NCBI GenBank assembly: GCA_947044365.1
Contig: OX345636.1
Location: 41,940,537-42,004,536 of the forward strand
Source of the DNA: Petrosia ficiformis
Taxonomy: Eukaryota > Porifera > Demospongiae > Haplosclerida > Petrosiidae
Length of the DNA stretch: 64,000 bases
Direction: 5' to 3'
Shown: positions 33,706-44,754 of the stretch, piece by piece
Numbering within the stretch: the first letter of the stretch is position 1
How the letters are laid out: the number at the start of each line of letters is the position of its first letter
The notes under the pieces: model-generated
What the model saw: the letters and a program-made list of their open reading frames with translations, nothing else
The model's database searches: none
Told to the model about the DNA's origin: nothing
Position numbers and translations under genes: made by a program

Positions 33706-33990
33706 TTATGATTATAATATCATTATTGTTAGTTAATTTACTCAAGATGTATTCCCAATTGTGCACACACTAACTATTGTTGGCCCATGCTTCAAAATGT
33801 ATCAAAACCTCTGCAAATGGGTATGGAATCTAATATGTTGCTATATAGGACAGTGAAAATGGATCCAAAACTTAAATATAAGCATTTTGATAGATTCTCC
33901 ATTCTTACACTTCCCAAACTGAAATTAGTGTCGCAAGCGAATACTAATTTTTTGTAGTTCTTTTATTGTATATTTTCCGCTACATTACAG

Positions 33991-36900
33991 GATCGTACTG
34001 TTACTATCATAACAACATGGATGTTGTAAGTACATATGTGCACATAAAACGTTTACTCACAAGTATCATTTTATTCCACTCCTTTTCAAATTGGATTAAT
34101 AATATAGCATGTAAGTTATTAATCATTACAATATTCACTCACAAGTGTTATTTTATTCCACTTTTTCTCTTCATGCTTGAATATCTGGATTAATAATATA
34201 GTCTGTAAGTTAGTACTCATTACAATATTTACTCACAAGTATTGTTTTATTCCACTCTTTCTCTTCATGCGTGAATATGTCAAACTGGATTAATAATATA
34301 GCGTGTAAGTTATTACTCATTACTCACAACTGTTATCTTATTCCACTCTTTCTCTTCATGCTTGAATTTGTCAAACTGGATTAATAATATAGTCTGTAAG
34401 TTATTACTCATTACAATATTTACTCACAAATTCCACTCTTTCTCCTCATGCTTGAATATGTCAAACTGGATTAATAATATAGTCTGTAAGTTATTACTCA
34501 TTAAATATTTACTCAAAAGTGTTATTTTATTCCACACTTTCTCTCCATGCTTGAATATATCAAACTGGAATAATAATATAGCTTGTAAGTTATTACTCAT
34601 TACAATATTTACTCACAAGTGTTATTTTATTCCACTCTTTCTCTTCATGCTTGAATATGTCAAACTGAATTAATACTATAGTCTGTAAGTTATTACTCAT
34701 TACAATATTTACTCACAAGTATTATTTTATTCCACACTTTCTCTCCATGCTTGAATATTGAATTGATATTGTAGGAAGTAAGTTATTACCTATTACGGTA
34801 TTTACTCACAAGTGTTATTTTATTCTACTGTTTCTCTTCATGCTTGAATATGTCAAACTGGATTAATAATATAAATAGCTTGTAAGTTATTACTCATTAC
34901 AACATTTACTCACAAATTCCATTCTTTCTCTTCATGCTTGAATATATCAAAATGGATTAACAATATAGTGTGTAAGTTATGCTCACTACAATATTTACTC
35001 ACAAGTATTATTTTATTCCACTTTTTTTCTCCATGCTTGAACAATATAGCCTGTAAGTTATCACTCATTGCAATATTTACTCACAAATTCCACTCTTTCT
35101 TTTCATGCTTGAATATGTCAAAATGGATAACAATATAATAGCCTGTAAGTTATTACTCATTTCAATATTTACTCACAAATTACACTCTTTCACTATGCTT
35201 GAATATGTCAAAATGGATAACAATATAGCCTGTAAGTTATTACTCAACACAATATTACTCACAAATTCTACTCTTTCTCTTTATGCTTGTATATGTCAAA
35301 ATGGATTAATAATATAGTCTGTAAGTTATTACTCACTGCAAACTCGCTAGTATTATTTTATTCCACTCTTTCTCTCCATGCTCAAATATGTCAAAATGGA
35401 TTAACAATATAGCCTGTAAGTTATTACTCATTACAATATTTACTCACAAGTATTATTTTATTCCACTCCACCTCTTCATTCTTGAATATGTCAAACTGGA
35501 TTGATAATATAGCCTGTAAGTTATACTCACTACAATTATTTTATACTCACAAGCACTATTTTATTCCACTCCTCCTCTTCATGTTTGAATATGTCAAACT
35601 GGATTGATAATATAGCCTGTAAGTTATACTCACTACAATATTTTATACTCACAAGTACTATTTTATTCCACTCCTCCTCTTCATGCTTGAATATGTCAAA
35701 CTGGATTGATAATATAGCGTGTAAGTTATTACTCACTACAATATTTTATACTCACAAGTACTATTTTATTGCATTCCTCCTCTTCATGCTTGAATATGTC
35801 AAAACTGGATTGATAATATAGCCTGTAAGTTATACTCACTAAAATATTTTATACTCACAAGTACTATTTTATTGCACTCCTCCTCTTCATGCTTGAATAT
35901 GTCAAACTGGATTGATAATATAGCCTGTAAGTTATACTCACTAAAATATTTTATACTCACAAGTACTATTTTATTGCACTCCTCCTCTTCATGCTTGAAT
36001 ATGTCAAACTGGACTGATAATATAGCGTGTAAGTTATTACTCTATAAAATACTTACTCACAAGTACTATTTCATTCCACTCCTTTTTGAAACTGGATTAA
36101 TAATATAGCGTGTAAGTTATTACTCAATACAGTATTTACTCAAGTATTATTTTGTTCCACTCCTCCTCTCCATGCTGTAATATGTCAAACTGGATTGATA
36201 ATATAGTCTGTAAGTATTACAATATTAATTTTACTCACAAGTATTATTTTATTCCACACTCTCTTCTTGTTTAAATATGTCAAACTGGATTAATGTAGTC
36301 TGTAAGTTATTCAATACAATATTTACATGCAAGTATTATTTTAATCCACTCCTTTTCTGGTTGAATACGAAAAACTGGATTAATGATATAGTCTGTAAGT
36401 TATTACTCAGTAATTTGTTTACAAGTATTATTATTATATTCCACTCCATCTCTCTATGCCTGAATATGTCAAACTGTTAGTTTGTAAGTTTTGAATACAA
36501 TTTTGATATACAAATATTATTTTATTCCACTTCACTTCTTTATGTTTAAATACATCAAATATGTCAAATATAGTCTGTAAGTTAATTGAATACAAGTTTG
36601 ATATACAAGTATTATTTTATTCCACTTGTTCTCTTCATGTTTTAATATGTCAAACTGAATTAATAATATAGGATGTAAGTTATTGCTCATTACAATATCT
36701 ATTGATAAATATTATTTTATTTCACTTTCTGTTCACACTTGAATATGTCAAACTGGATTGATAATATAGCTTGTAAGTTATTACTCAGTACAATATTTAC
36801 TCAAGTGTTATTTTATTCCACTTATTCTTTTCTTGTTCGAATGTGTCAAACTGGATTAATAATATAGGTCGTAAGTTATTACTCAATACAATATTTACTT

Positions 36901-39900
36901 ACAAGTATTCTTTCATTCCACTTTTTCTCTTCATGTTTGAATATGTCAAACTGGATTAATAATATAGGACGTAAGTTATTCCTATATTTCACTCACAAAT
37001 ATTATTTTATTCCACTCTTTCTCCTCATGCTTTAATATGTCAAACTGGATTAATAATACAGCTTGTAAGTTATTACTCATTACAATATTTACTCACAAGT
37101 GTTATTCTATTATATTTTTCTGTTCATGTTTGAATATGCAAACTGGATTAATATTTGATGTAGTATGTAAGTTATTGCTCAAACCAATATTTCCAAGTAA
37201 TATTTAATTCCACTTTTTTTGAATAATATTATGTCAAATTGGATTAATAATATAGCCTGTAAGTTACTACTAAATACAATATGAAGTTACAAGTATTATT
37301 TTATTCCTCTCTTTCTCTTTGTGCTTGAATATGTCAAACTGGATTAATAATATAGCTTGTAAGTTATTACTCAATAATAAGATTACTCTTCCATATGTTG
37401 TATATGTCAAAGTAATTTATAGCCCATAGTTCATTCTTGGCTTTCTCTATTTTTGAATTTGTAACTGACATTTGTTTTTCAATTAGGTACAAGATAAACT
37501 TTCTTATGATGGTGAGATCTTTTCAATTATAAAAGTCAGTTGTGAGGTTTTCATATGACACAGATGTAAAGGAAGCGATAGCAAAAGAAGTTGATGTTAC
37601 TTATGCTCGAATTATGTTGCTGGGCCCAGCTGGAGTTGGGAAATCAAGTCTTGTTCGTGGTCTGAAAAAGCAACCGTTTATTCACGAGGGTAACAGTACG
37701 CAGGTTGCTGATGTAAGACCAATCAGTTATAATTGGGCAACAGGAGATTGGAAAGATGTTTGTGAACAAGATGAACTTGATGAAGTTGCAAAACTTCTTG
37801 CTACAGTGTATCACGACAGACATGATGTACAGAGTACTCATCAATTAGTTAGCAGTGTCAAGTCCATTACAACATTATATGAAGGAACTACTTCATCGCA
37901 GTTTCCAGTATCTACAGAGCAAGTAAATGAAGTAAAGACCTCGAAAGTCGATTCTTACCTCGAAAATGCCATCACACGAGCAAACCAGCTTACACCAGAT
38001 GATATTCGAAAGTTAAAACCCAATCCCTTTTTACATGTTTGGGATTGTGGAGGTCAGCCAATATTCCTAGAAGTACTGCCAGCATTTCTCACTCCTCGCA
38101 CTGAGTTCCTTCTCCTCTATGATGCCTCCATAGATTTCAAAGAGAGGTGGAAATCAGTCCAGTTTCAACAAGGAAGGGAGATTCCAGGAGAAGAAGCTAA
38201 CATGACTATCTCTGAGCTTCTGGATAAATGGATGGCCACAATTCATTCTCATCTTTCAAGTAAAACAGAAAAAGGAGATCTCCTAGATTACCCTCGTATT
38301 TTGGGCATTGGTACTCACGGTGATGGTCTAAATGAGGGGGAAAAGCAGAGTGTTATTGACCAGTTTGATGCACTCAGTTCAGAGAAAGCTTATTTAGAGC
38401 TGTTGGATGATATCATCATCATCGACAATACTACTGCTGGTAGGGGCAACAATGGTGAAGATCCTGGTTTCGGAAGAGTACGTGAAAGTATTCTTCAGTT
38501 TGCAAAAAAGCTGGTTGTTAAGACCCCAGTTAGTTGGGTTCTGTTCCGCAAAATAATACACATGTTTGCAAAGGAATCCAAGAATGTTATCACTTTCAGT
38601 GAGGCAAAAGCCATTGGGGTCGCTTGTAAGATCAAAGCAGAAGATATACACAAAGTTCTCATGTTCTACCATGATCTGGGAGTGATCTTATACTACAGTC
38701 ACATCAGAAATCTCCAGGATAAGGTTATTCTAAGTCCCAGGTGGTTTGTTGAATCTCTTGGGAAAGTGTTAACACTCCAGGGAAGAGAGACATACCAAAC
38801 TAAAGAGATGTGGCGTATACTACGCGAGAAAGGCATCCTCATACAACCACTCTATGTTGCTGTATGGAGAGAATGTGAAGATATAGATCCGGAAGGCATG
38901 ATGGAATTACTGGTTTGTTTTCATCTAGCTGCCCTGGTTAAGACTGAAGTATATTATGATCTAAATGCTCCACAGTATTTTGTTCCCTCCGTATTGCCAT
39001 TATTCACAGGAGATCAAGTTTCTCCTATCAATGCTATCCTGAGAGCAACACCTTTACACATCACATTCAGCACAAAGTTTGTTCCACCAGGATACTTCAC
39101 ACGATTTGTTACTACCATGGCTAGCTTCAAGGCTTGTCAGCTACACTTCAAAAATGGTATATATCGTAATCTTGTCTCATTTAAATTTGGAGATGGTAAA
39201 AAATATGATGATATCACCTTCACAGAGCTACCTGGTGCTATTCAAGTTGACATTATTCGTAATTTCCCTGATAGCCCAGAGTATACATCATTTAACACAA
39301 TGTGTGAAGATCTTTTCATTCTGTTAGAGGAAAGTTGCAAGGAAGTAGACGAATGCTTCCACCAAAGCTCACCTTTCAGTAATATACACAGAAAATTCCG
39401 GTTTCTGTGCAAATCAGTTGAATGCAGTTCAGCTGCCGATGTCCACTACCTGAAAGACACTGATGAACATCAGACTCAGAGTGATCCTTGTAGCTGTGAA
39501 AAAAATGATGCATTTCGTAGGCTTACAGAAGAGGAAGCCTATTGGTTCCCAGCAGTACCACAACAAAATATCAAGGTAGTGAAGTACACAACTATGTGTA
39601 TTTCAGTTTTCCTACTCTTTCATTTATTGTTTTATATGTTTGCTATTCTTACAGGCGAAACGTATCTCACAAAAAGAAATGTTGCAGATATCACAAGAAA
39701 TTGGTGGAAATGGTCAACGTTTAGCGGCCCAATTGGAGAGATTAACATCATGGCAACAGATATTGCATGATCCTACAGCTGTTGACAAAGTTGTTAGCCT
39801 TCTGTTTGAGTGGGACAAAGGAGGGGGTGAACGTGATGATCTTGTTCAACATCTTAAAAATCTTCATTTTACACAATTGGCTGAAAAGTGAGTATTTGAT

Positions 39901-41006
39901 TATTTGCCAACAAATGATACCATCAATTCAGCATTTCATTCAATCCACTACACCATCAATGACTATAACTTATTGTTTAGAAATTCAATACTAAATTATA
40001 AATTTAATGACAAGACTACATTTTATAACATTTAGGCTGGCTGGTAATGAAATAGACAGTTCTAATACCGAGATACGTTCTAATAATAAAATAAAGAGTG
40101 TAAGTCATGAGGATTGTTGTCCTTAAGTAGTATTATATTTTACATATGCTTTGTTACTCAATAGCTTCTGAGGAAAAGGCATGTATCTTCCAATCCTGTA
40201 AGTTCATTTTAATACTTTGTATAATGTATATCAGTCATCAATCCCATCTTCATTGGTAATCAGCCACACACCCCTCCTCTTGGTTATAATCTAGAATCCT
40301 CTCCTTTGGCAGTTAATCTTCCACCTCAATCACCTGTTTCGATATCTTCAAATCCTGTAAGTTCATTTTCATACTTTATATCTTTCATCAATCCCATCTC
40401 CATTGGTAATCAGCCACATACTCCTCTTGGTCAGTATAATCTAGAATCCTCTCCTTTGGCAGTTGATCTTCCCCCTCAATCACCTGTTTCGAGATCTTCC
40501 AATTCTGTAAGTTCATTTTCATGTTTTGTATTATGTATTATGTTAATCAATTTCAATCTCCTGTCTTTATTGGCAATCAGCCACATCACTCTCCCAGTCA
40601 GTCTACTCATCCTTTAAAAGCTCGGCCACTGATTTCACAATCTCCACCTAGTGAAGCAGATATAAGACGATGCTGTCGTTTTGTTACTGACGACATCAAA
40701 TTATTAGCTGGTCTTATTGGTGTGACAGACCCTGAACTTGCCGACCTACAACAAAGTTATAGTATAAAGAACATATGTGCCCTTCGTTTAATTGAGAAAT
40801 GGATGCAAAAAAATCCAAAGAATAGTAAAGATGACCTGTATCAGCTTCTAGTAGATGCTGATCAATGTGATGCAGCAAGAAGTTTGGTTAGTAGTTCCTA
40901 TATAGACTATCATAATATGTATTTCAGCATAATGTACAATTTGTGTATCCAATATGCAATATCAAATTGGTTTCGATTTCATGAAATTATTAATTGTCAC
41001 AACTGA
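33991..41006 (+). CDS. ROCO (Roc-COR GTPase) protein with two Death-like domains, copy 2 (whole gene)
   Basis: Proposed exons are: 33991-34025 (ATG 34017, then GAT GTT), 35 three-nt islands between 34108 and about 37360, 37487-37511, 37564-39575, 39655-39887, 40036-40099, 40165-40197, 40264-40356, 40414-40506 and 40581-41006. Junction phases equal those of copy 1. An upstream acceptor (ACATTACAG) before GATCGTACTG implies at least one 5' untranslated exon. If all islands were used the product would be about 1,030 residues. The order is a short Ser/Pro/Leu/Arg-rich N-terminus, Roc, COR, Death-like, Pro/Ser linker, Death-like. No LRRs, ankyrins or kinase domain are visible, unlike LRRK- or DAPK-type ROCOs. 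Confidence 0.78.
34026..37390 (+). repeat. Intron-shaped tandem array with 35 single-codon islands, copy 2
   Basis: This is the cleanest array. Units of 90-100 bp each present GTAAGTTATTACTCATTAC, a spacer TTTACTCACAAG, a T/C stretch TTTTATTCCACTCTTTCTC, CTTGAATATGTCAAACTGG and ATTAATAATATAG, then 3 nt, then GTAAGT. Early islands are CAT 34108-34110 and TCT 34202-34204. By codon: TCT 9, CCT 9, CTT 5, CGT 4, and CAT, GAA, TGT, TTT, GAT, GTC, GAC and TAT once each. All 35 have an AG directly before and GTAAGT directly after, and none is a stop. The last repeat (near 37420) has lost its donor (CCC followed by ATAGTT). The islands vary while both splice-site words stay fixed. Confidence 0.88.
37487..37511 (+). 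CDS. ROCO copy 2, conserved 25-nt exon
   Basis: Encodes VQDKLSYD plus one base, between acceptor TTTTTCAATTAG and a GTGAGA donor. Its joint with 37564 restores GAT. Confidence 0.75.
37564..39575 (+). CDS. ROCO copy 2, Roc-COR exon
   Basis: 2,012 nt, the same length as in copy 1. P-loop GPAGVGKSS, G3 HVWDCGGQP, G4-like GIGTHGDG, COR landmarks FRKIIHMFAKES, KIKAEDIHKVLMFYHDLG and VILSPRWFVESLGKV. A small insertion relative to the other copies follows ATVYHDR, and a compensating deletion is near the CSCEKNDAF segment. It ends at QNIK before a GTAGTG donor. Reading through the intron would add a false tail ending near 39770. No start codon precedes the P-loop in this exon; the GTG at 37542 lies in the upstream intron. 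Confidence 0.9.
39655..39887 (+). CDS. ROCO copy 2, first Death-like domain exon
   Basis: 233 nt after ATTCTTACAG: AKRISQKEMLQISQEIGGNG, LAAQLERLTSWQQIL, LLFEWDKGGGERDDLVQHL and FTQLAEK. Same fold pattern and same phase-2 end as copies 1 and 3. Confidence 0.7.
40036..40099 (+). CDS. ROCO copy 2, linker exon
   Basis: 64-nt exon nearly identical to 27018-27081 of copy 1. Ends in phase 0 at GTAAGTC. Confidence 0.75.
40165..40506 (+). CDS. ROCO copy 2, Pro/Ser-rich cassette exons (three)
   Basis: 40165-40197 (33 nt), 40264-40356 and 40414-40506 (93 nt each), all phase 0 with GTAAGT donors. The two 93-nt cassettes encode variants of NLESSPLAV and LPPQSPVS. Copy 2 has two long cassettes against five in copy 1, so cassette number changes quickly. 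Confidence 0.75.
40581..41006 (+). CDS. ROCO copy 2, terminal exon with second Death-like domain
   Basis: After TTGGCAATCAG: PHHSPSQSTHP, then DIRRCCRFVTDDIKLLAGLI, PELADLQQSY, ALRLIEKWMQKNP and DDLYQLLVDADQCDAARSLV. The frame stops at TGA 41004-41006 after a tail that differs from copy 1. As in copy 1, a GTTAGT after AAGTTTG may be a donor. Confidence 0.65.
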   Translation, partial: PHHSPSQSTHPLKARPLISQSPPSEADIRRCCRFVTDDIKLLAGLIGVTDPELADLQQSYSIKNICALRLIEKWMQKNPKNSKDDLYQLLVDADQCDAARSLVSSSYIDYHNMYFSIMYNLCIQYAISNWFRFHEIINCHN

Positions 41007-41528
41007 CTCATCATGTGATTTATACGTATTTGAACATCATTCTTGTTTTTCCGCAGCAAAATTAACTGAAATTACGACAAATTTTGTCGTCTTCATTAAA
41101 GACGTCAGACCACAGTTCATTTACTATATTATTCATTCCTATACACACACTAATTCTTGCTAGTTATAATTGTCCATATATGCAAGTTACTGACTTTTAT
41201 AATTAATTTAATAACTATTTTTCTTCTAAATAACATGTTATTATTACTGATCACATTGTTCTAATTAATTTTCCAATATTTTATTATTATTGATAACACA
41301 ATATTAATTATTATTACATGCTATATGATTTTATAATGCATTACCAATCTGGAACTGAATTAACTTACTGTCTTGAGGGGTGCTGGTATCGACAAGTTGT
41401 TTAAATTAGTGCAGTGGTGTTTTTTTATATAGAAAAATCAATGTAAATTGGGAGCAATCTATGATTATGCTAGTTACATTCAAAACAAACATTAGCTGCT
41501 ATTTCATGAACTGGAAAAGGAGTGGTAA
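41007..41528. other. 3' flank of ROCO copy 2
   Basis: Homologous to the flank of copy 1, including the LTEIT/VFIKDVRP frame after a TTTTTCCGCAG acceptor-like site near 41056, a possible alternative last exon. No other gene. Confidence 0.45.
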
Positions 41529-41993
41529 CACTGATAATACTAACATGTATTCCGATATAATAATACACTAGTAATACTAACATGTATTCCATTATCTGAT
41601 ATAATAATACACTGGTAATACTAACATGTATTCTATTATCTGATATAATAATACACTGGTAATACTAACATGTATTCCATTATCTGATATAATAATACAC
41701 TGGTAATACTAACATGTATTCCATTATCTGATATAATAATACACTGGTAATACTAACATGTATTCCATTATCTGATATAATAATACACTGGTAATACTAA
41801 CATGTATTCCATTATCTGATATAATAATACACTGGTAATACTAACATGTATTCCATTATCTGATATAATAATACACTGGTAATACTAACATGTATTCCAT
41901 TATCTGATATAATAATACACTGGTAATACTAACATGTATTCCATTATCTGATATAATAATACACTGGTAATACTAACATGTATTCTATTATCT
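41529..41993. repeat. 44-bp minisatellite, ~10.5 units
   Basis: Same unit as 29336-29671, at the same place relative to the gene, but with about three more units and a shortened first unit lacking the middle part of the motif. Confidence 0.95.
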
Positions 41994-44754
41994 AACACAG
42001 TGATAGTACTACAGTAGTGGACAATATAAAATCACTATACATGTACAGTACTACTATATTAGTGTAGTTGTGTATTATACTATCAGTTACACTACAGCAG
42101 CATTATCAGCAATACTACTTAGTACAACTTTACACAATAAAGGTGTAGTTACTTTTAATAATTTAAAATTGTCTACTACTTCTACATGTACTCCATTATC
42201 AGCTAATGTATTATTTTGATAAAAAGTTTTAATCTAGTTAATTGTAAATTGCAATAAGCGTTTTGTTTCTGACTAGGATAGTATGGAGTGATATTTAGAT
42301 TAATTAAAACAAAGTTGATGGTACGTACACATCATACATAATGCAGAGTAATGACAATATGTTTCAAATTTACCTTTACTGACCGAACACTCTCATTCAA
42401 AATTTTGACTATAAGAATCAGAAATTTATAAAAGGATTGGGGTAACAAGAGTTCATTCAGCTAGTTTTGATTCTTAATTTTTCAATCCAGTGTTCTGTAA
42501 CTTCAATTAATGAAATTAATACAGATATGTAGTCTATGTATGTAGTATTGTTTGATGACCCCACCTGAAATGGTATAATTTTTTACCATTGTCGTAAAAC
42601 AGAGAGCTTCAGTTGGTTGCCTCAATTTCATATCAACACATAGCAACATTGGGATATTCACATATTGTTGAATTCAAGTTATAAAGGGCAGCAACCTTTA
42701 GTGTTAGAATTTTGTGTATTCATGTGTAAATAAATTAACAGACATAATAATTAATGTTTATTTGGAAATTATTATTTAAAATCTGAATTGATACAGTAAC
42801 AGTTTACACTAGTCAATTATACTCTCCCACTATTAATTTACACAATTAAGATTGACTGATAAAATTCCATTAGGACACCTGACTTACAACACATCGGAAG
42901 ATATGTATATGATTAATGAATTTAATACCCATCATGTGAATTGCATGTTACATCATATCTAAGCGTAAATTTGCAAATTATAAATTTAAATTTATAATTT
43001 GCAACTTTGCTTTTTGCAAATTTAGCACAGTACATATGTAGTTCTTCAAATGGCATGCACTTCCATAAAAGGACAAGAATATTTCAACTAAAAGTTCTGC
43101 CATTCAATAAAAGTGGAAAAATCAAATTGCGGTACTGACATAAGTAATTTTAGGGTGATGACTACTGGCAATTAAAAATTGGGTCATTGGCCTTCATTTG
43201 CAAGAGATGGAAACCAAAAAATTGTATGTCAGTATATATGAATAAAATTATGCATATAACTTCATGCAATAAATATGTATGTACTGATAATGATTTCATG
43301 ACATGACTCAGTTTAATTGTTTAGCTATTATTATACTGTCAACAGATTACTTCTTTCAATCAATCAGTGGATTACCTCTCAATTGCATGTCAACATAACA
43401 GCAATGCTGAAATTAAGTGTTCAAGAACAGTATTAACTAGCTGGTGTTGGAATTTTGCTGTTTGTACAGTAAATTAAAGTTGTAAGATAATTACACCATT
43501 GTGATAACAATTATTACATTTGTCATTACTTTCCCAGTAATAATTAAATAATGTTGACTGTGAAATTTCCCAAGAACTCCAGACTTGTGGTCCCCATTTA
43601 GAGAAAGGAAGTGGGTGTACACTACATTATATTATTTTATGCACATACAATATATTTCATAGCTCATTTGGTCACTAGACTGCAATACTGGTCCCTGACA
43701 GTTGAAAGACGAAAGAAACTGTATGTACATATGTGTATTATATAAAATTTTACCTATTATATAATAATACATAATAATATATAATTATATTTATAATTAT
43801 ATAGAGTATGTTACCATAGTTACTAGCTATGCTGTATTTTCAATAAGATACTGGTGAATTATCACAAGAATAGTTTCTTATATTTAACAGATGCAGTACA
43901 GTACACTTGACTTCAGACATACTCTATTGTTAGAGTACAGCCAACTCTGTAAACTAACTGGCTCCGATTTCAGTTAGGGTACAGTTGGGTGTAATCTTAC
44001 ATCATACATATAATTACCTATTATGTAATTTATATAATATACCATTTCTACTTCATAGTGATCAGGGTACAGATTTACATTGGTGTTTTCAAAAAGTGAC
44101 AAAGTATACTCCAAGTAAGATCAAAATTTAGCATGACATTGAATGTAACTATACTTATGTATGGTTGTTATGTTGAATTGGTTTAATTATGTTGCTAAGG
44201 TACCATCCCACTCTTGTTTCTGTGCTTTATCAGTTTGATATTCTTACATGCACTTTCATTTTTTTATGTGTGTGTGTGCATGAATAATTATTGTTATGAG
44301 TTGTTTCTGAAACCATATACGAATTATGGTTCATATTTAAGAATTTATTTAATTTTCAGTACAACTAAAAGTACTATTGAATGCTTACTTGGAAATATTA
44401 ATAATTATAACTTACTAAAAGGGTGCAATCAAATTATTGTTGCACTTTATTATTTGATGAATATATTGCAATTCAATAAACTCTCTCTCTCTATATATAT
44501 AGTGATGCTTATCAGTGGCTCTTTGCATAGTAATAAAAATGCATTCAAAACTTTACAAAATATAAGTAGATTCTTCATTCTAGTCACTCACTTTCCAAAC
44601 AGGAAATTGTGTTTATTAATGTTGTATTAATTTAATTTCACCAGGGAATACTATACTACATTATCATAACTGTATTGTAGATACATTCATACACCATTTT
44701 GTAAAAGTGTGTTTTAAAGTGAATAATTTATATCTATATTCTTATACAATACAG
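41994..44754. other. Intergenic DNA between ROCO copies 2 and 3
   Basis: No gene. The first ~2 kb parallels 29680-31480. About 44050-44400 is the shared 5' flank block also found upstream of copies 1 and 2. A CT tract with TA repeat lies at 44481-44502. Confidence 0.55.

Larger units (their letters stand above)
29672..33990. other. Intergenic DNA between ROCO copies 1 and 2
   Basis: No coding gene. About 29680-31480 is homologous to about 42000-44120 after copy 2, which outlines the tandem duplication. A short direct repeat (tactgttgaac) is at 29809-29843 and TA tracts at 30800 and 31119-31142. Named elements inside are listed separately. Confidence 0.6.

Noticed and set aside
34060..37300. 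Open frames of 60-100 codons within the arrays, with repeated peptides such as MLEYVKL or NNIACKLLL
   Set aside because: They translate the intron body of the tandem units; they arise because unit length is often near a multiple of three and they stop at random. The coding frame inferred from splicing does not use them.
34026..37390. CRISPR-like array
   Set aside because: Regular repeats of ~95 bp with 3-nt variable positions in an animal gene; there is no repeat-spacer structure and no cas genes.
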